Assembly: GCA_012845835.1 (NCBI GenBank)
Contig: JABAKD010000013.1
Location: 3,333,128 to 3,397,127, forward strand
DNA length: 64,000 bases
Source: Undaria pinnatifida
Taxonomy: Eukaryota; Sar; Phaeophyceae; Laminariales; Alariaceae
Direction: 5' to 3'
The translations under genes and the position numbers were made by a program. This document shows positions 1 through 34,560 of this stretch, in pieces. Numbering within the stretch: position 1 is the first letter of the stretch; every line of letters begins with the position of its first letter. A model generated the notes under the pieces. The model saw only the letters and a program-made list of their open reading frames with translations. It did not search any database and was not told the origin of the DNA.

Positions 1-359
1 CTTTCCGCATTTTTAGTATCGAGAATGTTAAACAGCACTACTACTAACTAAGAAGAAAGACTGTGACCACAAGGAACAGGGGGGTCATCCGCGCGGGTGA
101 CACCGACCCACTGAAAAAAGAGTGCCCGAAAGAACATAACCCTTCTCGCGGTACCGTAGCATTGGTCGTCGCCATGGTAAAACTCACCAATGGTGTAACT
201 ACATGGTAGTACCCTATCGATTGAAATGTTCTTTCTTGAGGTCCATGTGCAAGAACAAATTACGGAGCTATAAAAAATTGCGTTGTATACCACACTTGAC
301 ATACATGAAATCTGCTAGAAAAATAACCTATACCAGACAGGTGATATAAAGTGATGTAT

Positions 360-2890
360 TCTTGCTCTACAAGCGTCTGATTTGTCCCCTTGAAGCATTT
401 ATAGTTTCCGCGCACATATTGAGTTGTCCCTCCCCCCCCCCCCAGATTCCTCCTGTTCAAACGCCCCACCTAAAATCGAAATCTGCCAGAGTAATAAACA
501 CTTCCACGCACTTGATATCACCTCATCATATTTCCATCCATCCATGCCATAGCTCCTTGATATCACCTCATCATATTTCCATCCATCCATGCCATAGCTC
601 CCCCCCCTCTTTCCCCACCACCCGCACCATCGCCTAGACCTAGCCCCACGCGTATGGCAAGCCCCTACATATATGCGACCTGAAGCTGCTAAGAACCGTT
701 TTACCCCCCCAACCCCCCCCTACCCTTTCGAACACTCCGCCCTCTCCTCACTGGTTGTACGACTTACAGGACACACATTATAAACTGGCACATTCCTTCC
801 ACAACCGTCAGATTTGTCCCCTTGAAGGGTTAATAGTTTCCGCGCACAGATTGAGTTGCCCCGCCCGCCTCCCCCCCCCCCGCTCCCTCTTGTTCAAACC
901 CAGGTCCCCACGCCGTTAATAACTCCGCCCTCCCCTCACCGGTTATACAACTTACAGGATACACACTTGATAAACTGATGCATTTCCTTCCACAGCTGTC
1001 AGATTTTGTCCCCCTCGAAAACGTGTGTAATTGTTTCCGCGCACAGGCTGACTTACATCACCCTGTTGATCCTGATAAGCTACACGATAGTTTCAAGGGG
1101 AGTCTCCGACCAATATTCTTAATGAGGACACACACCCCGTAATACGCGCGATCGGAGTATCACACACAGCTTGCAAAGATGAATTTCGACAAAATCTTCG
1201 ATATCACAGCTGGGGTGTATTTTTATTTTTATACGCCGGCGAATACATCGTGATACCGAAAAGTCACAAAGTGGTGGGGGGTATATTCAGCCACACGCGC
1301 GAGCGCTTCCGAGCCGCCTCAAAATGAGGTCTTAAACGCCGTGTCTACTTCCCTCACCATAGCTAGCTTTGGTATATATATAAATATATAGTCTATACAA
1401 TAGGTCTAATGTATAACATATTGTACAATACATTGCATAGTAAATTATAAAATATTTTGTATAGTATATTGTACACCTAAGAACTAGGTTGCACACTCCA
1501 TGTGACATCAAACCTTCTAGAAAAATAAGCATTATTACCAGGTGGGTGATATAAAGAGGTGTCTTCTTGCTGCAACCGTCAGGTTCGTCCCCTTCAATGG
1601 TTTATAGTTCCCGCGCACATATTGAAATGCTCGCTCCCCCGCCCCCTGATCCCTCTTGTTCAAACGCCCCACCTGGAATCAAAATCTGCCAGACTAGTAA
1701 ACACTACCAGCCAGCTGATATCATCTCATTATCCATCTAGCTATTCATGCCGTAGCTCCAACTCATCTCCGCACTCCCCACCCCCCCCCCCCCCTTGTTC
1801 CTCGCCCAGTTCGTTCAAACGCCCCACTTACAATCGAAATCGGCCAGAGTAATAAACACTTCTAAGCAAATGATATCACGTCATTATCTGTCTAGCCATC
1901 CATGACGTAGCTTTCTTCCATACCCCCTCCCACGCCCCCTCCTTCCCCACACCCCGCACGATCGCCTAGACCCAGCACCGCGCGTATTGCAAGCCCCTAC
2001 ATATATGATTAATGCGCGCGATCGGAGAATCACACACAATGTTGCGAACATCAGTGTCGACCAAATTCTTGATCTCATAGCTGGAGTGTATTTTGATATT
2101 TTTTGTGACCTAAACCTCTTGAAAACCCTCCCCCCCCCCCCCCCCGCCCCCCCGCCCCCTTTTTTTTTCCCCCCTCGCTTCCTCTTGCTGAAACGCCCCA
2201 CCTAATATCGAAATCCGCCAGAGTAATAAACACTTCCACGCCCTGGATATCGCCTCGATATCTTTTTAGAGTCGTCCATGCAGCTGCTGCAATTCCCACC
2301 CACTCCCGCCCCCAACGCCTCCTCCCTCCCCTCCACCCGCACCATCACCTAGACCTAGCACCACGCGTATAGCAAACCCCTACATCTATCCGACCTAAAG
2401 CCCTCCCCCCCCCGCCCCCCGCCCCCCCCGCCACATCCCCCCCCCCTCCCCCACAAGAAGGATTTATAGTTTCCACGCACAAATTGACCTGCCCCACCCG
2501 TCCCCTTCCCCCCCCTCCCCCCCTCCCGTCCCCCTGTTGATCAAAATCAGGCCCCCACGTCCTTCAAAACTCCGCCCTCCGCTCTCCGGATATTCGAATC
2601 ACAAGATTCACTTGATAAACTGATGCATTTCCTTCCACAGCTGTAAGATTTTGTCCCCCTCGGAAACGGGTTTTATAGTTTCCGCCCACAGACTGCCTAA
2701 CATCACCCTGTTGACCCTGATAGCTACACTGTAGTTGCAAGGGGAGTCGCCGACCTATATCCTTAATGAGGACACACAGCCCGTAATACGCGCGATCGGA
2801 GTATCACACACAGCTTGCAAAATTGAGTTTCGACAAAATATTCGATCTCACAGCTGGAGTGTATTTTGATCTTTATAATATTTTGTATAG
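360..2890. repeat. Mosaic cluster of poly-C-associated repeat blocks (cluster 1)
   Basis: Two block types recur. Block A (core TTTATAGTTTCCGCGCACA preceded by GTCCCC and followed by long C runs) occurs near 375, 808, 998, 1577, 2455 and 2643. Block B (CTGTTGACCCTGATAGCTAC ... GCGCGATCGGAGTATCACAC, ending in a short reading frame) occurs near 1060-1240 and 2708-2882, with a partial copy near 2010-2110. Poly-C tracts of 8-20 bases separate them. The same blocks form cluster 2 at 48.5-50.8 kb. No gene is visible between them. Confidence 0.75.
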
Positions 2891-3823
2891 TGCTCAAAAT
2901 ACCATGTTAAAAACGTTTAGTAATCACCCGGCCGCGCGGTAGTTCGGGCAGGCACATCTCGGCCACCTGCTGATTTCCAGTGCTAAGTAAGGTATTAGTG
3001 GGGATCCTGCGACGATGCCATAGTGCTATAAGGCGTAGTTTGGGTTATTGATGCTCATAACCTATTGATATTTAGGTGGCATGGGGCGTGTATCAACTCT
3101 TTGCTGGTGTACGCTCGTAGGCTCGCTTTTGGATGACCCGATGAAGACACAACCTATATATATAATTTGAGGCAACGAAGGCCACGGTTAGGTGAGCCTG
3201 TAAGAGCAGAGAGCTCTGGCAGAGAAGATGTTGTTCGGCGACCCTAGGCCGATATATATGTTGATTGACGATTTATTTGCTCAGCAGAAGATGAGAGCTG
3301 ATGGTGAGCAAAAAGTAGTGATCGAGGTGGGCCTGATCATCACCTGATCGAGACGGCACAGTGCCTATTCTACGGACAGATGTACTCTACGGGTAGTTGT
3401 CTGACCCACCTACAGCAACGTTTTCTGAGGCTTGCTCGTGGTCTACCGTACCTTTGGCAATGTTCCCTGAGGTTTGCTTCTGGGAGCTTAGCTATGTCAA
3501 CGTCCCGGCGGTCAACCTAAAATCATATTCCATGAACGTTGCTAACCATACGTTATTGCGCCGCATTATTTTTCGTACGAACATTACTCGTACGTACTAC
3601 ACGTACCAGCTTTTGGATATGACCAACCAGCAAGCTGCTGTGCATCATGTATCCAAGATATTGCTGCTGAGACTTGTGCTTGCTACGTACTGCATCGATA
3701 AATGACAACTAACAGACTTATTATGACTGTCTGTTGTACGAACAACTCGCAATGTGTACCAAATGATTTTTATGTGTTATCAAGTAACGACATGATGGTT
3801 ACTGACAAGTAGCATCTCCAATA

Positions 3824-4194
3824 TGGGTAAGCTATTGGTTAACATTCTGACCACTTTCAAAAGGTTAACCAATAGTTTACCCAAACTAAGCCTTATAACA
3901 CTCTCCCCCCCTGAAACGGCGGGATCCCAGGTCGGCCGGGTATACAGGCGCACCTGTCAATTATCCAAGCCGTTCCATTTCCTGGGGGGATACCGTGGAA
4001 AGTATTTTTCGAGTCCGACATAGGGAAAGTCTGCAAAAGTTCAGTATGGTGGATGTGGGACTCGAACCCACGATCCAAAAACCCCATGGTCTGTCGACAA
4101 CGCCATATGTTGAGATATTTGTGGAGTATTAGCCCGTTTGACCACTTGCAAAAGGTTAGCCAGTAGCTTGCCCAAACTAAGCCTTGTAACACCA
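3824..4194. repeat. Direct-repeat-flanked element with a 20-bp hairpin
   Basis: TGGGTAAGCTATTGGTTAAC at 3824-3843 pairs with 3864-3883 (one mismatch, 20-base loop). The stretch 3850-3904 (GACCACTTTCAAAAGGTTAA...) is repeated in direct orientation at 4140-4194. The two direct repeats bracket a tRNA-like sequence at ~4045-4105, a layout expected of a small mobile element. Confidence 0.55.
4045..4105 (-). pseudogene. tRNA-like remnant
   Basis: On the minus strand GTGGGTTCGAGTCCCAC forms a perfect T-arm with a consensus B box, followed by an ATCCACCA-like 3' acceptor strand. Upstream ATGGCGTTGTCGACAGACCA resembles a D-arm/A-box. I could not find a matching 5' acceptor strand, so a functional tRNA is unlikely. 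Confidence 0.45.
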
Positions 4195-4670
4195 GGTTGT
4201 TACGTGCGGTTATCGTGGAATAACATTTTTTTCTGCAATGCGGAGTCCAAAAAGTGGAAGATTTTTGTTCCTGTTTTTATAATTACTCAAAACATGTTAA
4301 CTTAGCTGTGAGTTCGATAAGTTTCCCAAGGCCGATACTCATCTTATCAGTAGCAAGCTGCGTGATACCACGGTCCCCGTGATCTTATTACTTGAAGATG
4401 TATGATTTCGTGATCCCTCGGATTTTGTCAAGGGCGATTTCGGCGCATGATTTCTCTGCGCACTGATACTACTAGTTCTACATAATAACTCGTACGATTG
4501 TAAATACATGTATCCCGCACAATAATGTAATAATAGGTGGATATTCTTCCTTCCTTTGCCTCCCCGGCATAATGGGCACTTGCCACACCCGGCAGAATGG
4601 GCAGCATGTGCGCGTCAACGTCGATGACGCATAGTAGCCATTCATTCCCACCCCAGAAAGTCGAAAAAAT

Positions 4671-5210
4671 CTACGCTTTCAAAGCAGCTACTAAGTAAGT
4701 AGCGGAGGATTCTACGGCGGAAGCTGTGATATATAGTGAGTTAGGCCTTGAGTCGTTTTGCGGTAGCCTCCCCAACGTTTCTTTAACGAAAACGCCGGTT
4801 TTAAAACCAGCTTTCGGCCGTATCTCCTGGAATACGGTGTCCCTCGGCACCCTCCCCGACGTCATCGATCGATAGGCCTTTGCACACAAGAAATACATCA
4901 TCGTATCTGTATCTACTTTGTTATCAATCGTACCATTCTTCCTTGTTGTGTCGAGCGCAGCCATGACACGTTCGTGAAAAGAAAACTGCTGTTTTTGGGG
5001 GGGGGCATCGAAGAATCGGTCCCTCGCGGTTGTTAAGGCAAGGTTAAGACAAGAATCTTTAACACTCGCCCCGCGGTAGGAGTTGCCCTTCAAAATGGGG
5101 CAAACGTTTCTTGCCATTGGGGCGCTCCTTCTCACTAAGCGCGAGGAGCGAGGAAAACTGCTACCAGGTACATGCAAAAGGTTGGTCTGAGATTTTTTTT
5201 CCGGGTACAC
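4671..5210 (-). CDS. Uncertain 179-residue open frame
   Basis: An uninterrupted ATG-to-stop frame encoding a basic N-terminus (MYPEKKSQTNLLHVPG), a middle part with FSFHERVMAALDTTRKNGTI and DTDTMMYFLCAKAYRSM, and FKTGVFVKETLGRLPQNDSR near the end. It is not low-complexity and not part of a repeat I detected, which is why it is listed. I recognise no family and see no second exon; it may be chance or a fragment of a mobile element. Confidence 0.25.
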   Translation of the reverse strand: MYPEKKSQTNLLHVPGSSFPRSSRLVRRSAPMARNVCPILKGNSYRGASVKDSCLNLALTTARDRFFDAPPQKQQFSFHERVMAALDTTRKNGTIDNKVDTDTMMYFLCAKAYRSMTSGRVPRDTVFQEIRPKAGFKTGVFVKETLGRLPQNDSRPNSLYITASAVESSATYLVAALKA

Positions 5211-5219
5211 TTTTTCAGA

Positions 5220-5390
5220 CGCGTGCTACGATATAGAGGTACTGTACGAACCTGTGGGTAGCACTTTTATCTGTTCTGAACTAGTTTTTGGAGTGAATCA
5301 TTATGACGGGGAGCTCCCTTGACCCAAAACCCTCGGAAAAAAACGCCATATTTTTCTGCATGATGAGATTGATTGTCCTTATGCACCCAG
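5220..5390 (+). repeat. Dispersed repeat, GTGCTACGATAGAGGTAGCA family
   Basis: Starts GCGTGCTACGATATAGAGGT and continues TTTTGGAGTGAATCATTATGACGGGG... Related copies occur at ~11310-11490, 14050-14150 and 31400-31570, all with a 'tagaggtagcac' start, a 'tctggatgatggggct' middle and 'cccaaaac' blocks. Non-coding. Confidence 0.45.
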
Positions 5391-5867
5391 GCCATGCGAT
5401 ATTTTCATCTGGCGCGGCCAGGCCAAGGCTACGGACAGTAGTAAGGGGAACACCCTAATTTTGACTACCGGGCTTGAGGCACTCGCAAGAGGGACTCAGT
5501 ATCGAGGTCTCACGGGGACAAGAAGGCTTTATTCAGGCGATTGTTTTGGGGCAGCGAAGATAACCATGCCATATATATATATATGCGGACTGATTTCGTC
5601 AAGTATGTTACATGTGATCAAGAAAACGAAATACACCGCACGCAGGGGATCAGGGGGGGCTACTCACGCGAGTGACCCCGAGCCTACCGTATAGCCTGGG
5701 TCGGTCGGCAGTTTTGCTTTTCTCCAGTCCAGTAAATCAGTTTTTTGGGAGGGACATACATATCTTGATTGAGAGCTCCAAAATTGAGGAACACCCCAGA
5801 AAAAAAAAAAGTGGTGCACCTCGATGCTCGCAGCCCGCGTGTATATTGGAGCTAGAGGACTAGGGGC

Positions 5868-6065
5868 ATAGTAGGCGTTGGTCGGGCTGCGCGAACGAAA
5901 GCCGTCGAAGTCATGCTTTTCCGGGGTGTGATACGAAGTAGACATATACTCAGCTCTTCTTCTTCGTCTTGGGAGAGCTCAGAAAATATTTTCGAAAATC
6001 CGCTGCACCCCCTACACCGTGGTGGGATGAGTCTTAACACCCGGGCTACGATAGAGAGGGTGCAC
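5868..6065 (+). repeat. Dispersed repeat, 'GTTGGTCG..GCGCGAACGAA' family
   Basis: Contains GCGTTGGTCGGGCTGCGCGA, then 'GTCGAAGTCATG', an inverted 'AGCTC...GAGCTCAG' arm pair and 'CTGCTGCACCCCC'. Copies occur at ~27040-27158 and 53215-53350 in the same order of motifs. Non-coding. Confidence 0.5.
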
Positions 6066-6239
6066 CACATTTTTTTTCCTAGGATTTTCAATTTAGGAGC
6101 GTAAGACCTCTCTCTCTCCCAAAAACCTATTTGTTGGAGAAGAATAAAACTGACTAGCAACCGGATGAATAATCCCGCCATATATGATGGCCTATGTACT
6201 CAACGAGAATCACGCGAAAAAAAAGTCGTATTATCGACG

Positions 6240-7060
6240 ATTTTGGGTTAAGGCCATTCCTTCCTTACACAGTACAGTCGGATTCCGCCAGTCGAAAACG
6301 GCCCTTTTCGACTGGGGTCTTCTGCGCCTTCTTCTTAATATCGTCAGTCGAGTCGATTAGACTATATAGTTTTGTGTCCTTCCTAGAGACGGTTGGTGTG
6401 AGGAAGTACTGCTGTGTGGCGCTCGAAACTCGGTTGGCAGATCTGTGCTTCGCGCGTTCCTCACGAGCAAAGCGTGCTTCACGCGCGACGAACCTTTGCC
6501 CAAGCGGGTTGGTGGCGTTGGGCTTGGCCGAAAGCCGCCAAAGCTACGTTCGTGGCGTCGCAATCAGCCGAGAGCCGCCAAAGCTACAGCAGGCGTAGCC
6601 GTTGTTGGCAAAATGGCGTCGATAACGCGCGCTACTGCTGCTGTTGTGTGATACGCGCTGCTGGCGAGCGGAGCTAGGAGTGCGCCACGCTGACTAGCGG
6701 CGAGAAGCAACACCAGTGATAGCCAAGGCAGCGTCGGCGCTGTTGTATGATACTGCTGTGTGGTATCTGGTATGGGTGTGTGGGCGTGTGGGTGTGTGTT
6801 TTGCGGTGGGATGAGCGATGCGATGGGTTCAAAAAACAGGCGTAAAACTTTTTCGACTGAGTTTTTCGACTGACAGATCCAGTCGAAACGAAAAAGTCGA
6901 GTTTTTCTACTGGATCCCCCAGTCGAAAAACTCAGTCGACAAAAGTTGAGTCGAAAAGGCCTTTTTTCGACTGTGTAAGAAAGCCCGATTTGGGCTTCAT
7001 TCAGTCGAAAACGGCCGTTTTCGAGACTGACAACTCCCCGACCGTATAAGAAATGGCCTG
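6240..7060 (+). mobile_element. Non-autonomous element rich in CAGTCGAAAA inverted motifs
   Basis: The left end has TTCCTTACACAGTACAGTCG and CCAGTCGAAAACGGCCCTTT. The right part (6840-7060) is a dense series of CAGTCGAAAA / TTTTCGACTG inverted motifs ending near TCCCCGACCGTATAAGAAAT. The middle encodes no credible protein. A shorter relative lies in reverse orientation at 58440-58965. Confidence 0.5.
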
Positions 7061-7264
7061 AGGAGCCCCGTCATCATTCAGGAACCGTTCCAGTCGAAAA
7101 CGTGCTACCTCTATCGTAGCACGCGTCTTAGTTGACTGCTGTGGCGCGTGCTACACTTACGATTCATTAGAGGAATGATGGTATACCCTTTTTTGGCGTA
7201 CACACGTTTTTTCTGAATGACGACCACGACCCTTAATTAACCCAGAACCGTTGGAAATCAAATC

Positions 7265-7480
7265 TTGAAATTGACCATTAATTATCCTCTTGGCCAAATA
7301 GTTGCTTTGGATACCTGGGCGACGGGATTCTTCTTCTTCGTCATTGATTGGATCTTGCACTCTTCAAGAAATTGTCCATTAATAATTATCTTGGCACAAA
7401 ATAGTTGCTTTCGATACCTGGGCGACGGGCTTCTTCTTCGTTCATTGGATTGCCCTTTTCTTCGCCCTTTCCGGTCTTCT
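7265..7480 (+). repeat. Two-copy tandem duplication, ~103 bp
   Basis: GATACCTGGGCGACGGG followed by TTCTTCTTCTTCGT occurs at ~7309 and ~7412, each preceded by a CCATTAATTAT(C)/CCATTAATAATTAT and 'CAAAATAGTTGCTTT' block. The units have diverged by several substitutions and small gaps. Confidence 0.6.
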
Positions 7481-8024
7481 TGCTCAAAATGTATCCGTGT
7501 TTCGGGCGATTGATGCAATGCAACTCCTCAGGTGGGCAGCTTCAGATACACGATAATATGCTGCACCCCGCCGTACCCCGTGGCACGTGTCTCCTGTGTG
7601 AGGTTGGTATCGAAAAATCTCATATAATAATACGTGGGTACCGTGCGCAAGAGAAGCGAAGAGAGATGTGCTGGGTCAGCGGCCCTTTGAAGAGCATACG
7701 CGCGCTATCTTGCGAGACACACCCTGTCGCCCGTTACACTTCGGGAAATATTGGCTATAGTATAATAGCTGGTATGATGGTGTTGTCGGGATAGCTTCGC
7801 GTCCGAAGATCCACAGGGGACTGGAACAAACGACCACACGTCGCTACGGGGTATCAGGGTCGGATGTGGGACCTCCTCTCTCTCGCGGTTTATCGGGATC
7901 ACTCGCTGCCAGAGGGGGCCCTACTCCTTTCGTGGTCTTAGTCTTTCGCGCGAGCTGTTTTTTTTTGTTTTGCCGTGTAAAGTTGCCATCATATAGTCTA
8001 TTATTTTAGCTATGTACGCCGCGG

Positions 8025-8135
8025 TAAATTGTTGTTGTTGTTGTTCTCAAACAAACTCGAGCATAAATAATCAAGTCCGTGGTCACAGGACAGACAGGCT
8101 CCAGTCACTCTGGGGAGCTGAGGAATACCGCAAAT
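8025..8135 (+). repeat. Short dispersed repeat with CAA/GTT tract (family D)
   Basis: (GTT)n, then TCAAGTCCGTGGTCACAGGACAGACAGGCTCCAGTCACTCTGGGG. Copies at 21075-21155, 31855-32000 (minus) and 38285-38375 share the AGTCCGTGGTCAC...CAGGCTCC(A/G)GTCACTCT core. Confidence 0.55.
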
Positions 8136-9721
8136 AAATCGCCTCAAGTCTTGTTTGTATTGAGGCACACAGCACCATTCGGGTGAACGGCTCAATCTCA
8201 GTCGAAGACATCAGGAGAGACACCACTTTGACCCCTTGACCGACCGCCGTTTTCGAAGCATTTACCTCCACTGACGCCAAACTGCTAGCTTTTAGTGTGG
8301 AACAATCGGTTTGACACCCTTGACCGCTGGACCTTTTCCCTTGACTGACTGTCTCCCCACGTATTTGATCCCGGTGGCCGAAAGGGGGTGCCCTTTCCCG
8401 ACCGCAGCCATAGCCATGCAAGGTGGCCGTCTCTTGTTCCAGGTGCAACGCTCTTTTTCCAAGGAGGGATAAGAGGCAGCATCGCAGAAATAGTGGGTGC
8501 ATGTTGAACAGTCGACTTTGGCAAGATACGAGCACGCGACGGCCATGGATCGTCAATGGGATACACAGCTAGAGGTAGGGCTATCGGGTGTAATTAAATT
8601 TCCTTGCGAGACCTATTGTGGACGCCGAAATAGCTTACTCTGGGACCGTCAGAGATGACCGACACTTGCTTGCTGGGGGGGTGTTTGTAACGTCTACCAC
8701 GGCTCGTGATGCCGCGGTCCTTAGAGGACGAGACGCGCCACTTTCTTGTGACTGGGGTAACGACTCCATCCATGGCACAGTCAGAAACAATGGGGACTAC
8801 GTCCTCGAAGTCGAATACGCATTTCGGCACCCGGTCGAGAGAGGGAACCCGGCAATGCGGCCAACAGTCTATGGGCGCAAGTAATCGGACCCCAATCAAA
8901 GGGGTGACCAAGAAGGTTTTTCCACGGGGGGGGGTAGTTGAAACTACGGACAAACGTTTTTGAGAAGCGAGCGGGTGACCATATAATAATCCCACCCTAA
9001 ACCGGGTCGAATGATGACGCGAAGGGCAGCAGACCACCAACTCCAAGCCAACTACACAACAGTAGTTGATCCGCCGCAATACACTGGGACCCCCCCAGCG
9101 GAACGGAAAACAACGCACTCTCCAGGGGGGGGGGGGAAGGTTGTTTAGTCAAAAAGCAATCCTCCATCACGAGAAGGCGGGAATCAAGCACTCGAGCGAA
9201 CTACTAAATTTTGCAGGAGAGTGAACGTCTTGATGTTCAATATTACCACAGAGTACAGGGCAATCAATGTACCTCACTTACCTAAAAATGTACAACGTTG
9301 TTTGTCATGTTTTCCATCAGAACACCATTCAATACGCAAGGTTGCTACTGCCAGGTTCCCCGCCTGGCAACGTGCAACGTAAGCTTCGACGACGATCACT
9401 CCTTTCAACCCGTTTCCAACTCCCAAAACGATCCTGTTCTAACTCCGAGTGTTTTGCCCGTGTGTTGAGAGGGGGCCCGGTGCTAAATGGGTTAAGCAAT
9501 GCCCATAATGTTGTGGTTGGGTTGAAGGATGTGTATGAGATGTGGAGGGAGGACCCTATCTCAGCGCAGGTTCCTCGGCTATATGGGACTATGACAGCGG
9601 CTGGGTGGTGGAGGATTGAACGACGGAGGCTGAATGACGGAGGGTGGTGGCGGAGGAGTTGGTATATAGTTCATGGTAAATGTGTTTGGGCGGGTGAGCG
9701 ACCGCCGATGGGGCCGACGGG

Positions 9722-9845
9722 GGGAGGGAGATGGAGGGAGAGAGAGGGAGAGAGAGGGAGAGAGGGAGAGAGGGGTAGAGAGAGCAGGGAGAAGGGGGAG
9801 GGGTAGGGGTAGGGGAAGGGCGAGGGGGAGGGAGGGGGAGGAAAC
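9722..9845. repeat. Purine-rich GGGAGA tract
   Basis: Imperfect GGAGAGAG / GGGGTA runs on the plus strand, ~120 bp. Open frames crossing it are compositionally biased and not credible. Confidence 0.7.
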
Positions 9846-11065
9846 ATGCTACATGTACACCGCTGTGCTCGTATCATTGGGCATATTATCCACTACATAG
9901 AATGGTTGGTTACATTTTGTCAGGGAGTTCCATGGTCACTTTTAGCGTTTCTCGTGAGCTCTTGATATACGAGCGGTAAGGCCCATGGCCGATGGCATGT
10001 CACTTCCCCGTGTGATAACGAACGAACGATTGCATCGTGGACAAACGCACTCCGAGCCTACGAGAGAAAGTCCTCGTGCAGAGTTGATACCACCGGGCCC
10101 GCGGTCGCGCGAGTCGGCACATACGCGGCAGAGATGCACCAATGTTGTTTTACGTCATCTCACTGGAGGAGCACTCTCTCGTCTCTCCCCAAACTCTGTC
10201 CTGGGCTGAAAGAAAAAGTGCTGAACAAGACAACGGTAGGGGGGGGTACCCGAATATTCACTACCCGCTTGAGCCACTCGCACGACTGCCTCTGTACCTC
10301 CCACGGACAACAAAAAACGCCCTTTTTGGCGATTTTTTCGGCACAGTCGTCGTGTAGCTTTCCATTCCTCCCGCTGCGGATTCAATGTCGCCAAGTTAAA
10401 ACGGCACCGAAGGCCAAGACCGCAAAGGAGACGTGGGGGGGGTGGCCATTCGCGCGAGTGACCCCCGAGCTCGCCACTACAAAAAAGAAAAAAAAAAAAA
10501 AAGGGACCCCTAACCGTAGCCGTTTTGGTCTGAAGGCTATTAATAGGCTATTAATAGGCTTTTAATACCCGACGAACACTCCCTTCGCCTACATAGAGTA
10601 TCCCGTACTAATTCCAAGTAGCTTTTGTCCCAAAAAACGTGTGTTTTGTGTGTTTTTAATCATAACAACTTCTGTTTTCCAGCTCACCTCGTTGGAGACG
10701 TTACCCTCGATAGAAGTAGCACTTGTTGGCTAAATAAAGCGCTTTCTAAGTGACGTTGCCACGCATCTAATTTTCGTTCCCAAAAAACTCAATAATTAAA
10801 ATCAGTGCTAGCTAGGAAAACGACGTACGTAGACATTGGCAGTGTGCATAGCAGTATTCATGGCTACAATGAGAAGGAGCCTGCGAGACGCCGGAAGCAG
10901 CGAGACGAGCTGGGGGTATATATTTGTTGCTTGCCTTAGTCATTTGAGCATTGACCACGCATCCCTTTCGAGACGGAACACCCTTCCAACTCCAAATACA
11001 GACACATCCAACTGTTGGGCCCGCACTACGCTTTTTCATGCCGGTCTTCATCAACCTATTTTTCT

Positions 11066-11068
<3 letters not shown>

Positions 11069-11130
<62 letters not shown>

Positions 11131-11195
11131 CGGGGGGGGATCGCGGGGGGGGGGGGGGGATCGCGGGGGGGGGGAATCGAGTGGGGGGGATCGCA
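11069..11195. repeat. Long poly-G run
   Basis: About 60 consecutive G residues, followed by two GGGATCGCGGGG-type interruptions and further G runs. Strong quadruplex potential. The exact length in the genome is uncertain because such runs sequence poorly. Confidence 0.8.
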
Positions 11196-11309
11196 AAGAA
11201 GGAGACGGCGAGTGCAAGGCGTGCAACATGCTGGGGGCCCAAAGATAGCTGTGGGTGTACAAAGCAAAAGCAATGTTGGCACTATCACCCACTTTAACAC
11301 GCCTGCGCC

Positions 11310-11490
11310 CCGATAGAGGTATGATCGCACTTTTTTTTTGCCAAGGGTATTTTCTGGATGACGGCCCCGGCTCCTCAACCCACCTCTATACTAATTCCCA
11401 GGTATTTTTGTCCCAAAAACGGGTTTCCATCGGGGTAATGGCGTTGATCCAAAGTCGTCGGTATTTTAGTCATGTTTTGGCAACATTATA
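11310..11490 (+). repeat. Dispersed repeat, GTGCTACGATAGAGGTAGCA family
   Basis: Aligns with 31400-31570 over 'CGATAGAGGTA...GCACTT', 'TTTCTGGATGACGGCCCCGG', 'ATACTAATTCCCAGGTATTT' and 'GGCGTTGATCCAAAGTCGTC'. Diverged; no coding capacity. Confidence 0.45.
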
Positions 11491-12106
11491 TTTTTGGTAT
11501 ACTTTGGCCATGGGTCTTGTTGCACTTTCACCGAGAGTGTGTCTTGGCTGCAAGGGTCTACAGATATGAAAGTGTCTCCAATAAAACAAACTCAAACAGT
11601 TGCCCAACAGAAAGAACAAAAAGCAATCATTTGGCACAGAGGCTAGTGCGGTGACACAGACAACAAAACAAATTTACTAAAAAATGCGATAACAGATATC
11701 AGACACCCAATGCAGCAGCGAGCTCCAAGCTCTGCATGCGCACACGGCGTGCACAATATACGCATACGCGCACAAGCCACTGAAACACAAAACCCCATAA
11801 AGCGTGCCGTGTGCCCACGCCTACCCAAATATCCGAACAGGGAGACGACCATCTTTTTTCATAATTCCACTTCCGCACAAGTCCCCCCCCCTCAATCCTC
11901 AACCACCACTCCCGCCATTTCCCCCACCACCCCTCCCCTCCCCTCCCCTAACAGCACGCCTCTACGCCTAAAGTTCCCACACCACACCGCGCCCCACCAG
12001 CACATCCCGCCCCTCAAAAATAAACTTCTCCTTGACTAGGCTACCGCTTAACCCCGCCAAAATAACTCCACCACCACCCACAAGCTTAACGCCTTCATAG
12101 TCCCCC

Positions 12107-34156
<22,050 letters not shown>

Positions 34157-34319
34157 CTGCAAAACACACAGTTGTTTTCCCGGACGAGTCAGGCGGTGGA
34201 CTTGCCGGGAGGGTGGATGCTGCTCCACGTATTCTTGCCAACGACAGCGCCAGCACTAGGAGGCCCACAAAATGAGATGGGACGGACACCAGTGTGCGTG
34301 GCCTGGTGGGAAACGATTG

Positions 34320-34560
34320 GGGCGAGGTGCGGTGTTTTGGGGCGGGGTGTTTTGGTATGTTTAGCGGGGTTAAGGAGTGGGGTGGGGTGAGTTGGGGTGG
34401 GGTGGGATGAGTTGGGGTGGAGTGGGATGAGTTGGGGTGGGGTGGGATGAGTTGGGGTGGGGTGGGGTGGGGTGAGGTGGGGTGGGATGGGGCGGAGCTG
34501 AGTGGGATGCGATGGGGCGGGGTGAGGTGGGGGCGCGGTGGGGTGGGGTGTGGTGGAATG
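34320..34560 (+). repeat. GGGGT/GGGAT-rich degenerate satellite
   Basis: Runs of GGGGTGGGATGAGTTGGGGT with an approximate 20-bp higher unit in the left half. G-rich with quadruplex potential. Confidence 0.8.

Noticed and set aside
8083-9118. Two minus-strand frames of 157 and 174 residues, possibly transposon-derived
   Set aside because: No catalytic motif, no splice-consistent neighbours, and overlapping open frames on both strands; left uncalled.
11015-11316. Poly-glycine / poly-proline proteins across the G run
   Set aside because: Homopolymer translation; the run length itself may be a sequencing artefact.
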